From: UBA1181 sp045226255 | GTDB taxonomy: Bacteria > Bacteroidota > Bacteroidia > Bacteroidales > Paludibacteraceae | Direction of reading: 5' to 3' | Length of the DNA stretch: 64,000 nucleotides | Assembly (NCBI GenBank): GCA_045226255.1 | Contig: JBGVCG010000020.1 | Coordinates: 79,116 to 143,115 of the forward strand | In this document: one piece after another, positions 44,352-52,255 of the stretch | How positions within the stretch are numbered: position 1 is the stretch's first letter | How the letters are laid out: the number at the start of each line of letters is the position of its first letter | Program-made: the position numbers and the translations under genes | The notes under the pieces: generated by a model | What the model saw: only the letters and a program-made list of their open reading frames with translations | What the model was told of the DNA's origin: nothing | The model's database searches: none

Positions 44352-45107
44352 TTAAGGATTGTACTCCAAGATACCCGTGTTATAAGCACGTTTGATTCCC
44401 TTCCAATATTGGAACTTATATCCAACAGTGAAATTAAAACCAGTTGACATGGATGTAGTAACACCCTGAGAGAAGCCTGCATTCAAATACAAACCGCTCG
44501 CCACGTTCTGGAACTCATATCCGACCTTCACTGTTGGTCCCCAATCGAACTCGTCAAGGATACCGTCTACGCCAAAAGTATTACGTTCCGTAACATCGCC
44601 CTTTCCGCAGACACCACCAGCGAAGAAGACACCCAAACCAGGGGACAACTGACCAGGACCCACATTCATGATGTTATAATACAACACGACAGGGACTCTG
44701 ATATATCCCGCAGTATACTTCTCTGTGATTGTAAGATCTGTTGGTTGAGGTTCTACCTCTAACCCCTCTTGTTGTTGTTCCACCTCCGCAAGCACAGGAA
44801 CTACCGGAGTAGTGATTTTGGAGCCCTCTAGTTGGAAAAGCACCTCTGGCTGAATAGACCAATGTTTCTCGATGATGATATCCATCAACGCACCCGCATG
44901 GAATCCAGGCCTAACACTTGCATCGTCTATCCTAGCTGTCGCAGCGATCAACTCGGGAGAAACTCCGTAATTTGGCATCAGATCACCATTCCACTTGGTC
45001 ATATTAAAACCGCCTTCCAAACCGAAACGGACTTTAACATCCTTCTCCGCAAAAGCATTTGACGTCAACAAAAGCAACGTCGCAAGCGCAAAAACAATCT
45101 TTTTCAT
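44352..45107 (-). CDS. PorT-like outer-membrane beta-barrel protein
   Basis: The 251-residue product has a signal peptide (1-20, ending NAFA) and the outer-membrane beta-barrel family pattern of Bacteroidota (RFGLEGGFNMTKW, RPGFHAGALMDIII, WSIQPEVLFQLEGSKI, YIRVPVVLYYNI). It has a proline/glutamine-rich loop (EVEQQQEGLEVEPQPTD). The radical SAM gene follows 5 bases later. Role unknown; similar barrels include PorT, but nothing here ties it to type IX secretion. Confidence 0.82.
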   Translation of the reverse strand: MKKIVFALATLLLLTSNAFAEKDVKVRFGLEGGFNMTKWNGDLMPNYGVSPELIAATARIDDASVRPGFHAGALMDIIIEKHWSIQPEVLFQLEGSKITTPVVPVLAEVEQQQEGLEVEPQPTDLTITEKYTAGYIRVPVVLYYNIMNVGPGQLSPGLGVFFAGGVCGKGDVTERNTFGVDGILDEFDWGPTVKVGYEFQNVASGLYLNAGFSQGVTTSMSTGFNFTVGYKFQYWKGIKRAYNTGILEYNP

Positions 45108-45158
45108 GGACTATAACACAATTACTTTTTATTCAACAGAAAATACCTCTGAGTGCGA

Positions 45159-45188
45159 CAAAGTTATTTAAAAATCGTTAATAACAAA
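45159..45188 (-). promoter_or_regulatory. Promoter of the barrel-radical SAM operon
   Basis: TAACTTTG (45166-45159, minus strand) is preceded after 18 bases by TTTG (45188-45185). Confidence 0.68.
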
Positions 45189-45288
45189 TAAAAATGATGA
45201 CGTTTTTTTCACAAATAGCGAAAAAAACATCCGATTCACGACCCTAAAATCACATTCTCAGCGCAAAAAGACAAAGAGGCGCACCCTA

Positions 45289-45329
45289 AAAATGTGAGTG
45301 AGGAGGTGTTTTTCGACACCTCTTCACAT
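45289..45329 (-). terminator. Terminator of ahcY
   Basis: On the minus strand ATGTGAAGAGGTGT pairs with ACACCTCCTCACTCACAT with a small bulge around CGAAAA, followed by TTTTT. The stem begins within two bases of the ahcY stop codon, so termination is very tight. Confidence 0.75.
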
Positions 45330-46747
45330 CAATATCTGTACATATCCGATTTATATGGTCCATCAACAGAGACGCCAATATACGCAGCTTGCGCAGGCGT
45401 CAATCGGGTCAGTTTCGCTCCGATTTTAGAGAGATGAAGCCTAGCGACTTCCTCATCCAACTCCTTCGGCAAACAATAGACACCCACCTCATACTTCTTG
45501 GTGAACAACTCGATCTGCGCCAACGTCTGGTTGGTGAACGAATTACTCATCACGAACGAAGGGTGACCCGTGGCACAGCCCAAATTGACAAGACGGCCCT
45601 CCGCCAACAATATGATCGAATGTCCGTCAGGGAAGAAGAATTGATCCACCTGAGGCTTGATATTTCTACGCTTAATACCTGGGTACTTCTTCAATTTCTC
45701 CACCTGTATCTCGCTGTCGAAATGGCCGATGTTGCAGACGATGGCCGAGTTCTTCATCTTTTCCATATGCTCGACCGTGATAATGTCCACATTACCCGTT
45801 GTGGTGACATAAATATCACCAATCGGGAGCGCATCCTCAACCGTAACCACCTCATAACCCTCCATAGCAGCCTGCAAAGCGCAAATCGGGTCGATCTCCG
45901 TGACGAGCACGCGCGCACCGTAATAACGCATGGAATGGGCGCACCCCTTACCAACATCACCATATCCGCACACAACAACCACCTTACCTGCCACCATGAT
46001 GTCCGTAGCACGTTTGATACCATCCGCCAACGACTCGCGGCAGCCATATAGATTATCGAACTTAGACTTCGTGACGGAATCGTTCACGTTGAACGCAGGA
46101 ATACGGAGCCTACCCTCCTTCTCCATCTGGTAAAGGCGGTGTACACCCGTGGTCGTCTCCTCAGAAACGCCCTTTATCGTAGGGAGCATCCTATTAAAGA
46201 ACTTGTCATCCACCTTACGGATAGCCTTCAGCGTATTGAGCAATTCTATCTCATCCTCACTCTCCGCCTTACGGTCCAAAACAGAAGGGTCATCCTCCCC
46301 GTTGGCACCCAAATGAATCATCAATGTGGCGTCACCACCATCATCCACGATCATATTCGGGCCCATTCCGTCGCCGAAGTTCAGCGCCTGCAACGTACAC
46401 CACCAATAATCCGCAAGAGACTCACCCTTCCAAGCGAAGACAGGCACGCCAGCAGCCGCTATGGCAGCAGCCGCATGATCCTGAGTGGAGAAAATATTAC
46501 AACTTGCCCAACGAACCTGTGCCCCCAACTCAACCAACGTCTCAATGAGGACAGCCGTCTGTATGGTCATATGCAAAGAACCGGAAATGCGAGCCCCTTT
46601 CAAAGGCTTCTGCTTACCATATTTTTCACGAAGAGCCATCAATCCAGGCATTTCAATCTCAGCCAATTCAATTTCCTTACGACCAAAATCAGCTAAATTA
46701 ATATCCGCAACCTTATACGGAAGGGATGAAAACAAAGAATCACTCAT
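45329..46747 (-). CDS. ahcY: Adenosylhomocysteinase
   Basis: The 472-residue enzyme hydrolyses S-adenosylhomocysteine to adenosine and homocysteine with bound NAD. Visible are the substrate region SLHMTIQTAVLIETL, NDSVTKSKFDNLYG, the NAD-binding VVVCGYGDVGKGCA, CNIGHFDSEI, ATGHPSFVMSNSF and the canonical C-terminus DGPYKSDMYRY, whose lysine/tyrosine reach the NAD of the partner subunit. Length is normal for the long-insert form. It is monocistronic, with a -7 box 100 bases upstream and a hairpin in its leader. Confidence 0.96.
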   Translation of the reverse strand: MSDSLFSSLPYKVADINLADFGRKEIELAEIEMPGLMALREKYGKQKPLKGARISGSLHMTIQTAVLIETLVELGAQVRWASCNIFSTQDHAAAAIAAAGVPVFAWKGESLADYWWCTLQALNFGDGMGPNMIVDDGGDATLMIHLGANGEDDPSVLDRKAESEDEIELLNTLKAIRKVDDKFFNRMLPTIKGVSEETTTGVHRLYQMEKEGRLRIPAFNVNDSVTKSKFDNLYGCRESLADGIKRATDIMVAGKVVVVCGYGDVGKGCAHSMRYYGARVLVTEIDPICALQAAMEGYEVVTVEDALPIGDIYVTTTGNVDIITVEHMEKMKNSAIVCNIGHFDSEIQVEKLKKYPGIKRRNIKPQVDQFFFPDGHSIILLAEGRLVNLGCATGHPSFVMSNSFTNQTLAQIELFTKKYEVGVYCLPKELDEEVARLHLSKIGAKLTRLTPAQAAYIGVSVDGPYKSDMYRY

Positions 46748-46808
46748 ATTTACTATTTTACCATTTACTATCCACTATTTCAACACACTAACAACTGAAA
46801 CAATTTGG

Positions 46809-46853
46809 TGGGAACTGCTCCCATTTCAAACCATTAATCATGGTACAAATATA
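46809..46853 (-). promoter_or_regulatory. ahcY promoter -7 box and leader hairpin
   Basis: TATATTTG lies at 46853-46846 on the minus strand; the upstream box is weak. In the leader, TGGGA-GCAGT-TCCCA (46823-46809) forms a perfect 5-bp stem, flanked by GAAA/TTTC that could extend it. I cannot match it to a known S-adenosylhomocysteine riboswitch. Confidence 0.4.
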
Positions 46854-46949
46854 GGCAATATAAAAAGGTCATAAAACAACCTCCAATATTTTTCACACAT
46901 CTCAATGGCTATTCTTTCCATTTTTTAACATTAGCACGCACCACAACCG

Positions 46950-46978
46950 TTGCGAATAGAAAAAAAACATTAACTTTG
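46950..46978 (+). promoter_or_regulatory. Promoter of the thioredoxin-rfb operon
   Basis: TTG at 46950-46952 and TAACTTTG at 46971-46978 (followed by C) are 18 bases apart. The leader is about 45 bases. Confidence 0.65.
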
Positions 46979-47030
46979 CAGAATAAAGAGTTAGTCAATA
47001 CGATAAAAACAAGAAAAATTATATTTTGAA

Positions 47031-47516
47031 ATGGGAACGAAAAATTTATTAAAGACATCGATTTTATGCCTCCTTTTGGGATTATCTTCATGCTTGTACG
47101 CTGGCGGAGGAAACAATAACAATCAGGGGAAAGCGAAGCAAAAAACGGAACAGAAGTCCTTGGTGAAGCATCTGAATCGTGAGGAATTCAAGAAATTGGT
47201 GGTTAATGTTGACGCCGAAGGTTGGAATTATTTGGGAGACAAGCCATGTGTTCTTGACTTCTACGCCAACTGGTGCGGTCCTTGCAGGATGATTTCCCCA
47301 TTCCTCGATGATCTCTCAAAAGAGTTCCAGGATCAGGTATACGTCTACAAAATCAACATCGACGAAGAAAAAGAATTGGCAAGATATTTCGGTGCGTCCA
47401 GCATTCCGTTGCTTGTGTTCATTCCGAAAGAGGGACAACCTCAAGCAAGCAGAGGCGCACTTCCTAAAGACGAAATCAGGAACGCCATCAACACTGTTCT
47501 TTTAAACAAAAAGTAA
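47031..47516 (+). CDS. Exported thioredoxin-like protein, probable lipoprotein
   Basis: The 161-residue protein has a signal sequence with a lipobox-like end (LLGLSSC, Cys near residue 21), an Asn/Gln/Lys-rich linker and a thioredoxin domain from about 55 with the redox site WCGPC in FYANWCGPCRMI and the cis-proline segment SSIPLLVFIP. It probably reduces or isomerises disulfides in the periplasm. It opens an operon with rfbA 13 bases downstream, an unusual partner for sugar-nucleotide genes. Confidence 0.88.
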   Translation: MGTKNLLKTSILCLLLGLSSCLYAGGGNNNNQGKAKQKTEQKSLVKHLNREEFKKLVVNVDAEGWNYLGDKPCVLDFYANWCGPCRMISPFLDDLSKEFQDQVYVYKINIDEEKELARYFGASSIPLLVFIPKEGQPQASRGALPKDEIRNAINTVLLNKK

Positions 47517-47529
47517 GACGTAAGACGGA

Positions 47530-48399
47530 ATGAAAGGCATCATACTTGCGGGAGGAAGCGCTACTCGCCTATTCCCGCTTTCCAAGGCCATCTCGAAGCA
47601 GATTATGCCGGTTTACGACAAACCGATGATTTACTATCCGCTTTCGACCTTAATGTTAGCCAACATACGTGAGGTACTGATTATTTCAACCCCGCGCGAC
47701 CTACCTATGTTCAAGCAATTGCTTGGAACGGGCGAGGATTTCGGGATGAAATTCAGTTACATTGTGCAGAACGAGCCTAACGGATTGGCACAAGCTTTCG
47801 TGTTGGGTGCTGAGTTCCTCAACGGAGAGGCAGGATGCCTGATTTTAGGCGACAACCTCTTCTACGGGCAAAACTTCTCCGAAATGCTCCACACCGCCTC
47901 ACAGCAAAAGAATGGAGCCACAATCTTCGGATACTATGTCAAAGATCCATCCGCCTATGGCGTTGCGGAATTCGACGAGACAGGCAAAGTGATATCCCTG
48001 GAGGAAAAACCAAAGAATCCGAAATCCAACTATGCGGTGCCAGGACTTTACTTCTTTGATGAGACCGTGACCGAAAAGGCGAAAAGGCTGAAACCATCAG
48101 CCCGCGGGGAATACGAGATCACTGACCTGAACAAAATGTACCTCGAAGAGGGAACCTTGAGAATGCTAAAATTCGGAAGAGGATTCACATGGCTGGACAC
48201 TGGCAATTGCGATTCTCTCCTGGAAGCAGGCAACTTCGTGGCAACCATACAAAAAAGACAGGGATTCCACATCGCCTGCATCGAGGAAATCGCCTGGAGG
48301 AACGGATGGATCACGGACGAACAACTGAGACAATCAGGCGAACGACTAAGCAAAACGCTTTACGGGCAATATATACTTTCTTTATTGGAACAAAAATGA
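47530..48399 (+). CDS. rfbA: Glucose-1-phosphate thymidylyltransferase
   Basis: The 289-residue enzyme makes dTDP-glucose. It has the nucleotidyltransferase motif GGSATRLFPLS, then ISKQIMPVYDKPMIYYPLSTLM, LGDNLFYGQ and VEEKPKNPKS-type EEKPKNPKS. GGSATR replaces the usual GGSGTR, a small change at the loop. Its stop overlaps the start of rfbC (ATGA at 48396-48399). Confidence 0.95.
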   Translation: MKGIILAGGSATRLFPLSKAISKQIMPVYDKPMIYYPLSTLMLANIREVLIISTPRDLPMFKQLLGTGEDFGMKFSYIVQNEPNGLAQAFVLGAEFLNGEAGCLILGDNLFYGQNFSEMLHTASQQKNGATIFGYYVKDPSAYGVAEFDETGKVISLEEKPKNPKSNYAVPGLYFFDETVTEKAKRLKPSARGEYEITDLNKMYLEEGTLRMLKFGRGFTWLDTGNCDSLLEAGNFVATIQKRQGFHIACIEEIAWRNGWITDEQLRQSGERLSKTLYGQYILSLLEQK

Positions 48400-48944
48400 T
48401 TTTTACAGAACAAAATATCAAAGGCGTATGGGTCATAGAACCCAAAGTATTCTCTGACAGCAGAGGATACTTTATGGAAGCCTTCAAACAAAACGAATTC
48501 GAGGAGCATATCGGGAAAATCAACTTCATCCAGGACAATGAATCCAAGTCCTCCTACGGTGTGCTCAGAGGTCTACACTACCAAAAGGGGGAATTCTCGC
48601 AAGCGAAACTGGTAAGGGTTATCAGAGGAGAGGTCATAGACGTGGCAGTGGACATCAGGAAAAGTTCGCCAACATTCGGCAAACACGTCGCTGTCCTGCT
48701 CAGCGAGGAGAACAAGAGACAACTGTTCATCCCTAGAGGATTCGCCCACGGATTTCTCGTGAAGAGCCCAGAGGCTATATTCACCTATAAAGTGGACAAC
48801 GTCTATGCCCCTCAAGCTGACGCCGGCATCATGTTCAACGATCCGACGATCGGCATTAAATGGGACATACCAGCAGAACAAATGCTTCTTTCTGAAAAGG
48901 ACAAAAAACACCCTTTCCTCAAAGACGCGGAAGTATTCGATTAA
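48396..48944 (+). CDS. rfbC: dTDP-4-dehydrorhamnose 3,5-epimerase
   Basis: The 182-residue cupin enzyme epimerises dTDP-4-keto-6-deoxyglucose. Motifs are LRGLHYQ (catalytic His), VDVAVDIRKSSPTFGK and FIPRGFAHGF. ATG 48396 overlaps the rfbA stop by four bases; a longer frame starting upstream lies inside rfbA and is rejected. Confidence 0.95.
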   Translation: MIFTEQNIKGVWVIEPKVFSDSRGYFMEAFKQNEFEEHIGKINFIQDNESKSSYGVLRGLHYQKGEFSQAKLVRVIRGEVIDVAVDIRKSSPTFGKHVAVLLSEENKRQLFIPRGFAHGFLVKSPEAIFTYKVDNVYAPQADAGIMFNDPTIGIKWDIPAEQMLLSEKDKKHPFLKDAEVFD

Positions 48945-48965
48945 GGAAATAGATTGTAGATCGCA

Positions 48966-49817
48966 ATGAACATTCTAGTTACTGGCGCCAACGGACAATT
49001 AGGCAACTCCGTGCGCAAAATCGCAAGCAAGTACACTCAACACCACTTCCTGTACACAGACATGCCGGAGGTTGACATCACCAACCTTCAACTTCTAGAG
49101 GATTTGGTGAAAAAGGAAAATATAGGTGCCATCATCAACTGCGCCGCATTCACCGCCGTGGACAAAGCGGAAAGTTGTGAGGAACTGGCAGCCAAGATTA
49201 ACGTGGACGGTCCGAAGAACCTCGCTCTCGCAGCAAAAAGCGTAGGAGCAAAACTCGTACACATCTCCACAGACTACGTATTCGACGGGAAGTCCTGCCT
49301 GCCTTTGAAGGAGACGGACCCTACCCAACCCATCGGCGTCTACGGCAAGACCAAGCGCCAAGGGGAAATCGAGGTGGAAAAAACGGGATGCGACGCCATC
49401 GTCATCCGCACCGCATGGTTGTACAGCGAGTACGGCAACAACTTCGTCAAAACAATGCTCCGTCTAGGAAAAGAGAGGGAATCGCTCAACGTAGTGTATG
49501 ACCAAGTAGGAACGCCTACCTACGCGACAGACTTGGCCTATGCCATCATGACGCTCCTCGAAAAAGGGTTCAAGGGATTCAACACCTACCACTTCTCCAA
49601 CGAAGGGGTGATCAGCTGGTTCGATTTCACAAAAGCGATATTCGAGATCGCGGGACTAAAGACAAAAGTGAACGCCATCGAGAGCTTCGAATACCCTACC
49701 GCTGCGGAAAGGCCTGCTTACAGCGTACTGAACAAACGGAAGATCAAGGAGGAAGGCGTAAACGTACCATACTGGAAGGACTCCCTAGTTGAGTGCATCA
49801 AACTGTTAGAAAACTAA
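48966..49817 (+). CDS. rfbD: dTDP-4-dehydrorhamnose reductase
   Basis: The 283-residue short-chain dehydrogenase makes dTDP-L-rhamnose. It has the NAD(P) loop VTGANGQLGNS, NCAAFTAVDKAE, ISTDYVFDG and the catalytic YxxxK as YGKTK. It is the last gene of the operon, 21 bases after rfbC. rfbB (the 4,6-dehydratase) is not in the window. Confidence 0.95.
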   Translation: MNILVTGANGQLGNSVRKIASKYTQHHFLYTDMPEVDITNLQLLEDLVKKENIGAIINCAAFTAVDKAESCEELAAKINVDGPKNLALAAKSVGAKLVHISTDYVFDGKSCLPLKETDPTQPIGVYGKTKRQGEIEVEKTGCDAIVIRTAWLYSEYGNNFVKTMLRLGKERESLNVVYDQVGTPTYATDLAYAIMTLLEKGFKGFNTYHFSNEGVISWFDFTKAIFEIAGLKTKVNAIESFEYPTAAERPAYSVLNKRKIKEEGVNVPYWKDSLVECIKLLEN

Positions 49818-49836
49818 GCGTTAAGAATCATAAGAC

Positions 49837-49876
49837 AAGGAAGGCTGGATACCGATGGGCATCCAGCCTTCCTTTT
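49837..49876 (+). terminator. Terminator of the rfb operon
   Basis: AAGGAAGGCTGGAT (49837-49850) and ATCCAGCCTTCCTT (49861-49874) form a perfect 14-bp stem followed by a T-rich end. It sits between converging genes; only the plus strand has a clear U-run. Confidence 0.87.
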
Positions 49877-49897
49877 ATGTCCTTAGCCACGAAGCGA

Positions 49898-50662
49898 TCA
49901 ATACTGTACCTGTGCAGCAGAAACGAACGTCTTCTTGTAATAATTAGTACCCATATCGGCGATTGTCACACCCTTCGAAGAGCTAACGATCACAAACTTG
50001 TTATCCTTCAAATAGATACCCGCATAATTCGGCTTCTCATTCATATTACCATCCGGGCGGAAGAATACAAGATCGCCCGCCTTCACATCGGAGAGCGGGA
50101 TAGTTTTGCATTTATCATAGATTTCGCACGTCCGACGAGGCAATTTTTTGTCATACACAGTCTGATAGACGCTGCAGATGAAACCGGAGCAGTCCGCCCC
50201 GTTCTTGTCGTTTCCAGCAGACAAATAAGGCGTGCCTAACCAAGTAACCACCTCCGCAAACAATTCACGGTCATCACCAGATGTCACCGTAAACCCGAAC
50301 TTCTCGGAGAAGCTAGCCAAGTCCGCATCAGAGACATCCGAAGAAGCAGCGTTTCCAGCAGGAGCATCGTTCGACGCAACTGGCTGAGGTTCTTCAGTGA
50401 CAACATCAACTATTTCCTCCTGAACAACCGGCTCATCAGAGACCTCACCTATAGCAGAGACATCCTCTTCTGAGTTTTGGATCTCTTCAGCGACTTGTGG
50501 TTCTTGAACTTCCGTCAGATTCGTATCAGCCTTTTTTTGATCCTCCGACGAATTGATAGACTCGATAGCAGCCTTGGATGCCTCCGCCGCCTTATTCTTC
50601 CCATCCGAACAAGCCGACAACGCCACACATCCTCCCAATAATAATACAATAATACTTCTCAT
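49898..50662 (-). CDS. NlpC/P60-like lipoprotein lacking the catalytic histidines
   Basis: The 254-residue product starts at ATG 50662 with a lipoprotein signal (MRSIIVLLLGGCVALSAC, Cys18). A long acidic, low-complexity linker (about 20-115) precedes an NlpC/P60 fold (about 130-250) with the nucleophile Cys158 in GADCSGF. The segment NYAGIYLKDNKFVIVSSS aligns position by position with the HVGIY...FVHAS block of Spr-type peptidases, but Tyr213 replaces the first His and Ile225 the second. It therefore looks unable to cleave peptidoglycan peptides by the usual triad and may bind them instead. Monocistronic. Confidence 0.85.
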   Translation of the reverse strand: MRSIIVLLLGGCVALSACSDGKNKAAEASKAAIESINSSEDQKKADTNLTEVQEPQVAEEIQNSEEDVSAIGEVSDEPVVQEEIVDVVTEEPQPVASNDAPAGNAASSDVSDADLASFSEKFGFTVTSGDDRELFAEVVTWLGTPYLSAGNDKNGADCSGFICSVYQTVYDKKLPRRTCEIYDKCKTIPLSDVKAGDLVFFRPDGNMNEKPNYAGIYLKDNKFVIVSSSKGVTIADMGTNYYKKTFVSAAQVQY

Positions 50663-50868
50663 ATATTCCCAAATTTCAAATGATTCAATCACACAAACAC
50701 ATATCGAACCGCACAGCAACAAGTTCGATATAAACAAATATATAAAATTCAAAGGGAAAAAACAAACGTATCCCCAAACATTTCAGGTCGGACAAGCGGA
50801 AAGGATTCATGATCTAAGGGGAAGGAAAAAGAAAAACTGGAATCCAAAGAAATGGATCCCAGCGCTTG

Positions 50869-50942
50869 TGACCCCGGCGGGATTCTAACCCACGATCTTC
50901 AGAACCGGAATCTGACGTTCTATACAGCTGAACTACGGGGCC
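50869..50942 (-). tRNA. tRNA-Arg (anticodon CCG)
   Basis: The minus strand folds as a 74-base cloverleaf: acceptor GGCCCCG/CGGGGTC (one G-U pair), D stem GTTC/GAAC, anticodon stem TCAGA/TCTGA with loop TTCCGGT, five-base variable loop, and T arm GTGGG-TTAGAAT-CCCGC. The anticodon CCG reads CGG. Discriminator A is followed by CAA, so CCA is not encoded and must be added after transcription. Confidence 0.92.
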
Positions 50943-51106
50943 CTCGATTTTCGCAGTGCAAATTTACATCTTTTTCGCAAAAAAACAATCATTCGTCCAC
51001 CTCTTTAATCGAAAAATAACTTTTTGTCACGGCACGAACTAAATCGCTATCATTTTTACACCCATATTATATTTTTAATATTTTTTTGTACGAAACTATT
51101 TCTTCA

Positions 51107-51138
51107 TTTGTCGATTTTTGTAAACTTTACTATATTTG
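51107..51138 (+). promoter_or_regulatory. Promoter of asnA
   Basis: TTTG (51107-51110) and TATATTTG (51131-51138) are separated by exactly 20 bases, a perfect Bacteroidota consensus. Confidence 0.8.
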
Positions 51139-51160
51139 CATTAAAATAAAAAACCACATC

Positions 51161-52198
51161 ATGAGTTATCTTAGAATTCCAAAGGTTTACAAACCGTTGA
51201 TAGATGCCAGGGAGACAGAATTGGGCATCAAGAAAATAAAGGACTTCTTTCAAGGGAGTCTATCCGCAGAATTAAGGTTGAGGAGGGTCACAGCTCCCCT
51301 TTTCGTGTTAAAAGGTCAGGGTATCAACGACGACCTCAACGGAGTTGAGCGCGCCGTCTCGTTCCCCATCAAGGATCTTGGAGACCAAAAAGCGGAAGTG
51401 GTACACTCATTGGCGAAATGGAAGAGGATGATGTTGGGAGAATACAACATTGAGCCTGGTTATGGACTATATACAGACATGAACGCTATCCGTTCGGACG
51501 AGGAACTTGGCAACCTGCACTCCCTCTACGTGGATCAATGGGATTGGGAGAGAACCATGACAGCGGAAGAGAGGAACATCGACTTCCTGAAAAGTATCGT
51601 GAACCGTATCTACTCCGTAATGGTACGCACAGAATACGTGGTGTACGAGATGTACCCAAGCATCAAGCCTATGTTGCCTGAGAAGATCTTCTTCATCCAT
51701 GCGGAGAAACTTCGTCAGATGTACCCTACCCTAACCCCGAAAGAGCGTGAAAACGAGATCGTGAAAAAATACGGGGCAGTGTTCGTGATGGGTGTTGGTG
51801 GTCCATTAGGTGACGGAGAGCGCCACGACGGAAGAGCTCCGGACTACGACGACTGGACCACTCCTGGAGAAGACGGACTCCCTGGATTGAACGGAGACAT
51901 TCTGGTTTGGAACAGCGTATTGGAGCAATCTATGGAGCTCTCATCCATGGGTATCCGCGTCAACAAAGAGGCTTTGCTCAAACAGTTGGAAATGACCGGA
52001 CAGGAGCAAAGGAAGGAACTCTATTTCCACAAGAGATTGCTGGAAGGTTCGTTGCCTCTCTCCATCGGAGGTGGTATCGGACAATCAAGGCTTTGCATGT
52101 TCTTCCTCAGAAAAGCACATGTCGGAGAGATCCAAGCAAGCATCTGGCCGGAGGACATGCGCCAAGAATGTGCTAAGCACAATATACACCTCATATAA
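51161..52198 (+). CDS. asnA: Aspartate-ammonia ligase (asparagine synthetase A)
   Basis: The 345-residue enzyme forms asparagine from aspartate, ammonia and ATP. It belongs to the class II aminoacyl-tRNA-synthetase fold. Blocks include APLFV, INDDLNGVERAVSF, EVVHSLAKWKR, GLYTDMNAIR, DQWDWE and the C-terminal SLPLSIGGGIGQSR (motif 3 arginine). ATG 51161 is chosen; a longer frame upstream runs over the promoter. Confidence 0.95.
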   Translation: MSYLRIPKVYKPLIDARETELGIKKIKDFFQGSLSAELRLRRVTAPLFVLKGQGINDDLNGVERAVSFPIKDLGDQKAEVVHSLAKWKRMMLGEYNIEPGYGLYTDMNAIRSDEELGNLHSLYVDQWDWERTMTAEERNIDFLKSIVNRIYSVMVRTEYVVYEMYPSIKPMLPEKIFFIHAEKLRQMYPTLTPKERENEIVKKYGAVFVMGVGGPLGDGERHDGRAPDYDDWTTPGEDGLPGLNGDILVWNSVLEQSMELSSMGIRVNKEALLKQLEMTGQEQRKELYFHKRLLEGSLPLSIGGGIGQSRLCMFFLRKAHVGEIQASIWPEDMRQECAKHNIHLI

Positions 52199-52255
52199 GT
52201 AAGCGAGGGATACTGACGAATATATTTACAAGAATAGTTTAAACAAAGCACAGAA

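Noticed and set aside
48189..48395. N-terminal extension of the rfbC frame into rfbA
   Set aside because: The extra 69 residues are rfbA sequence in another frame; the ATGA overlap at 48396 is the normal start.
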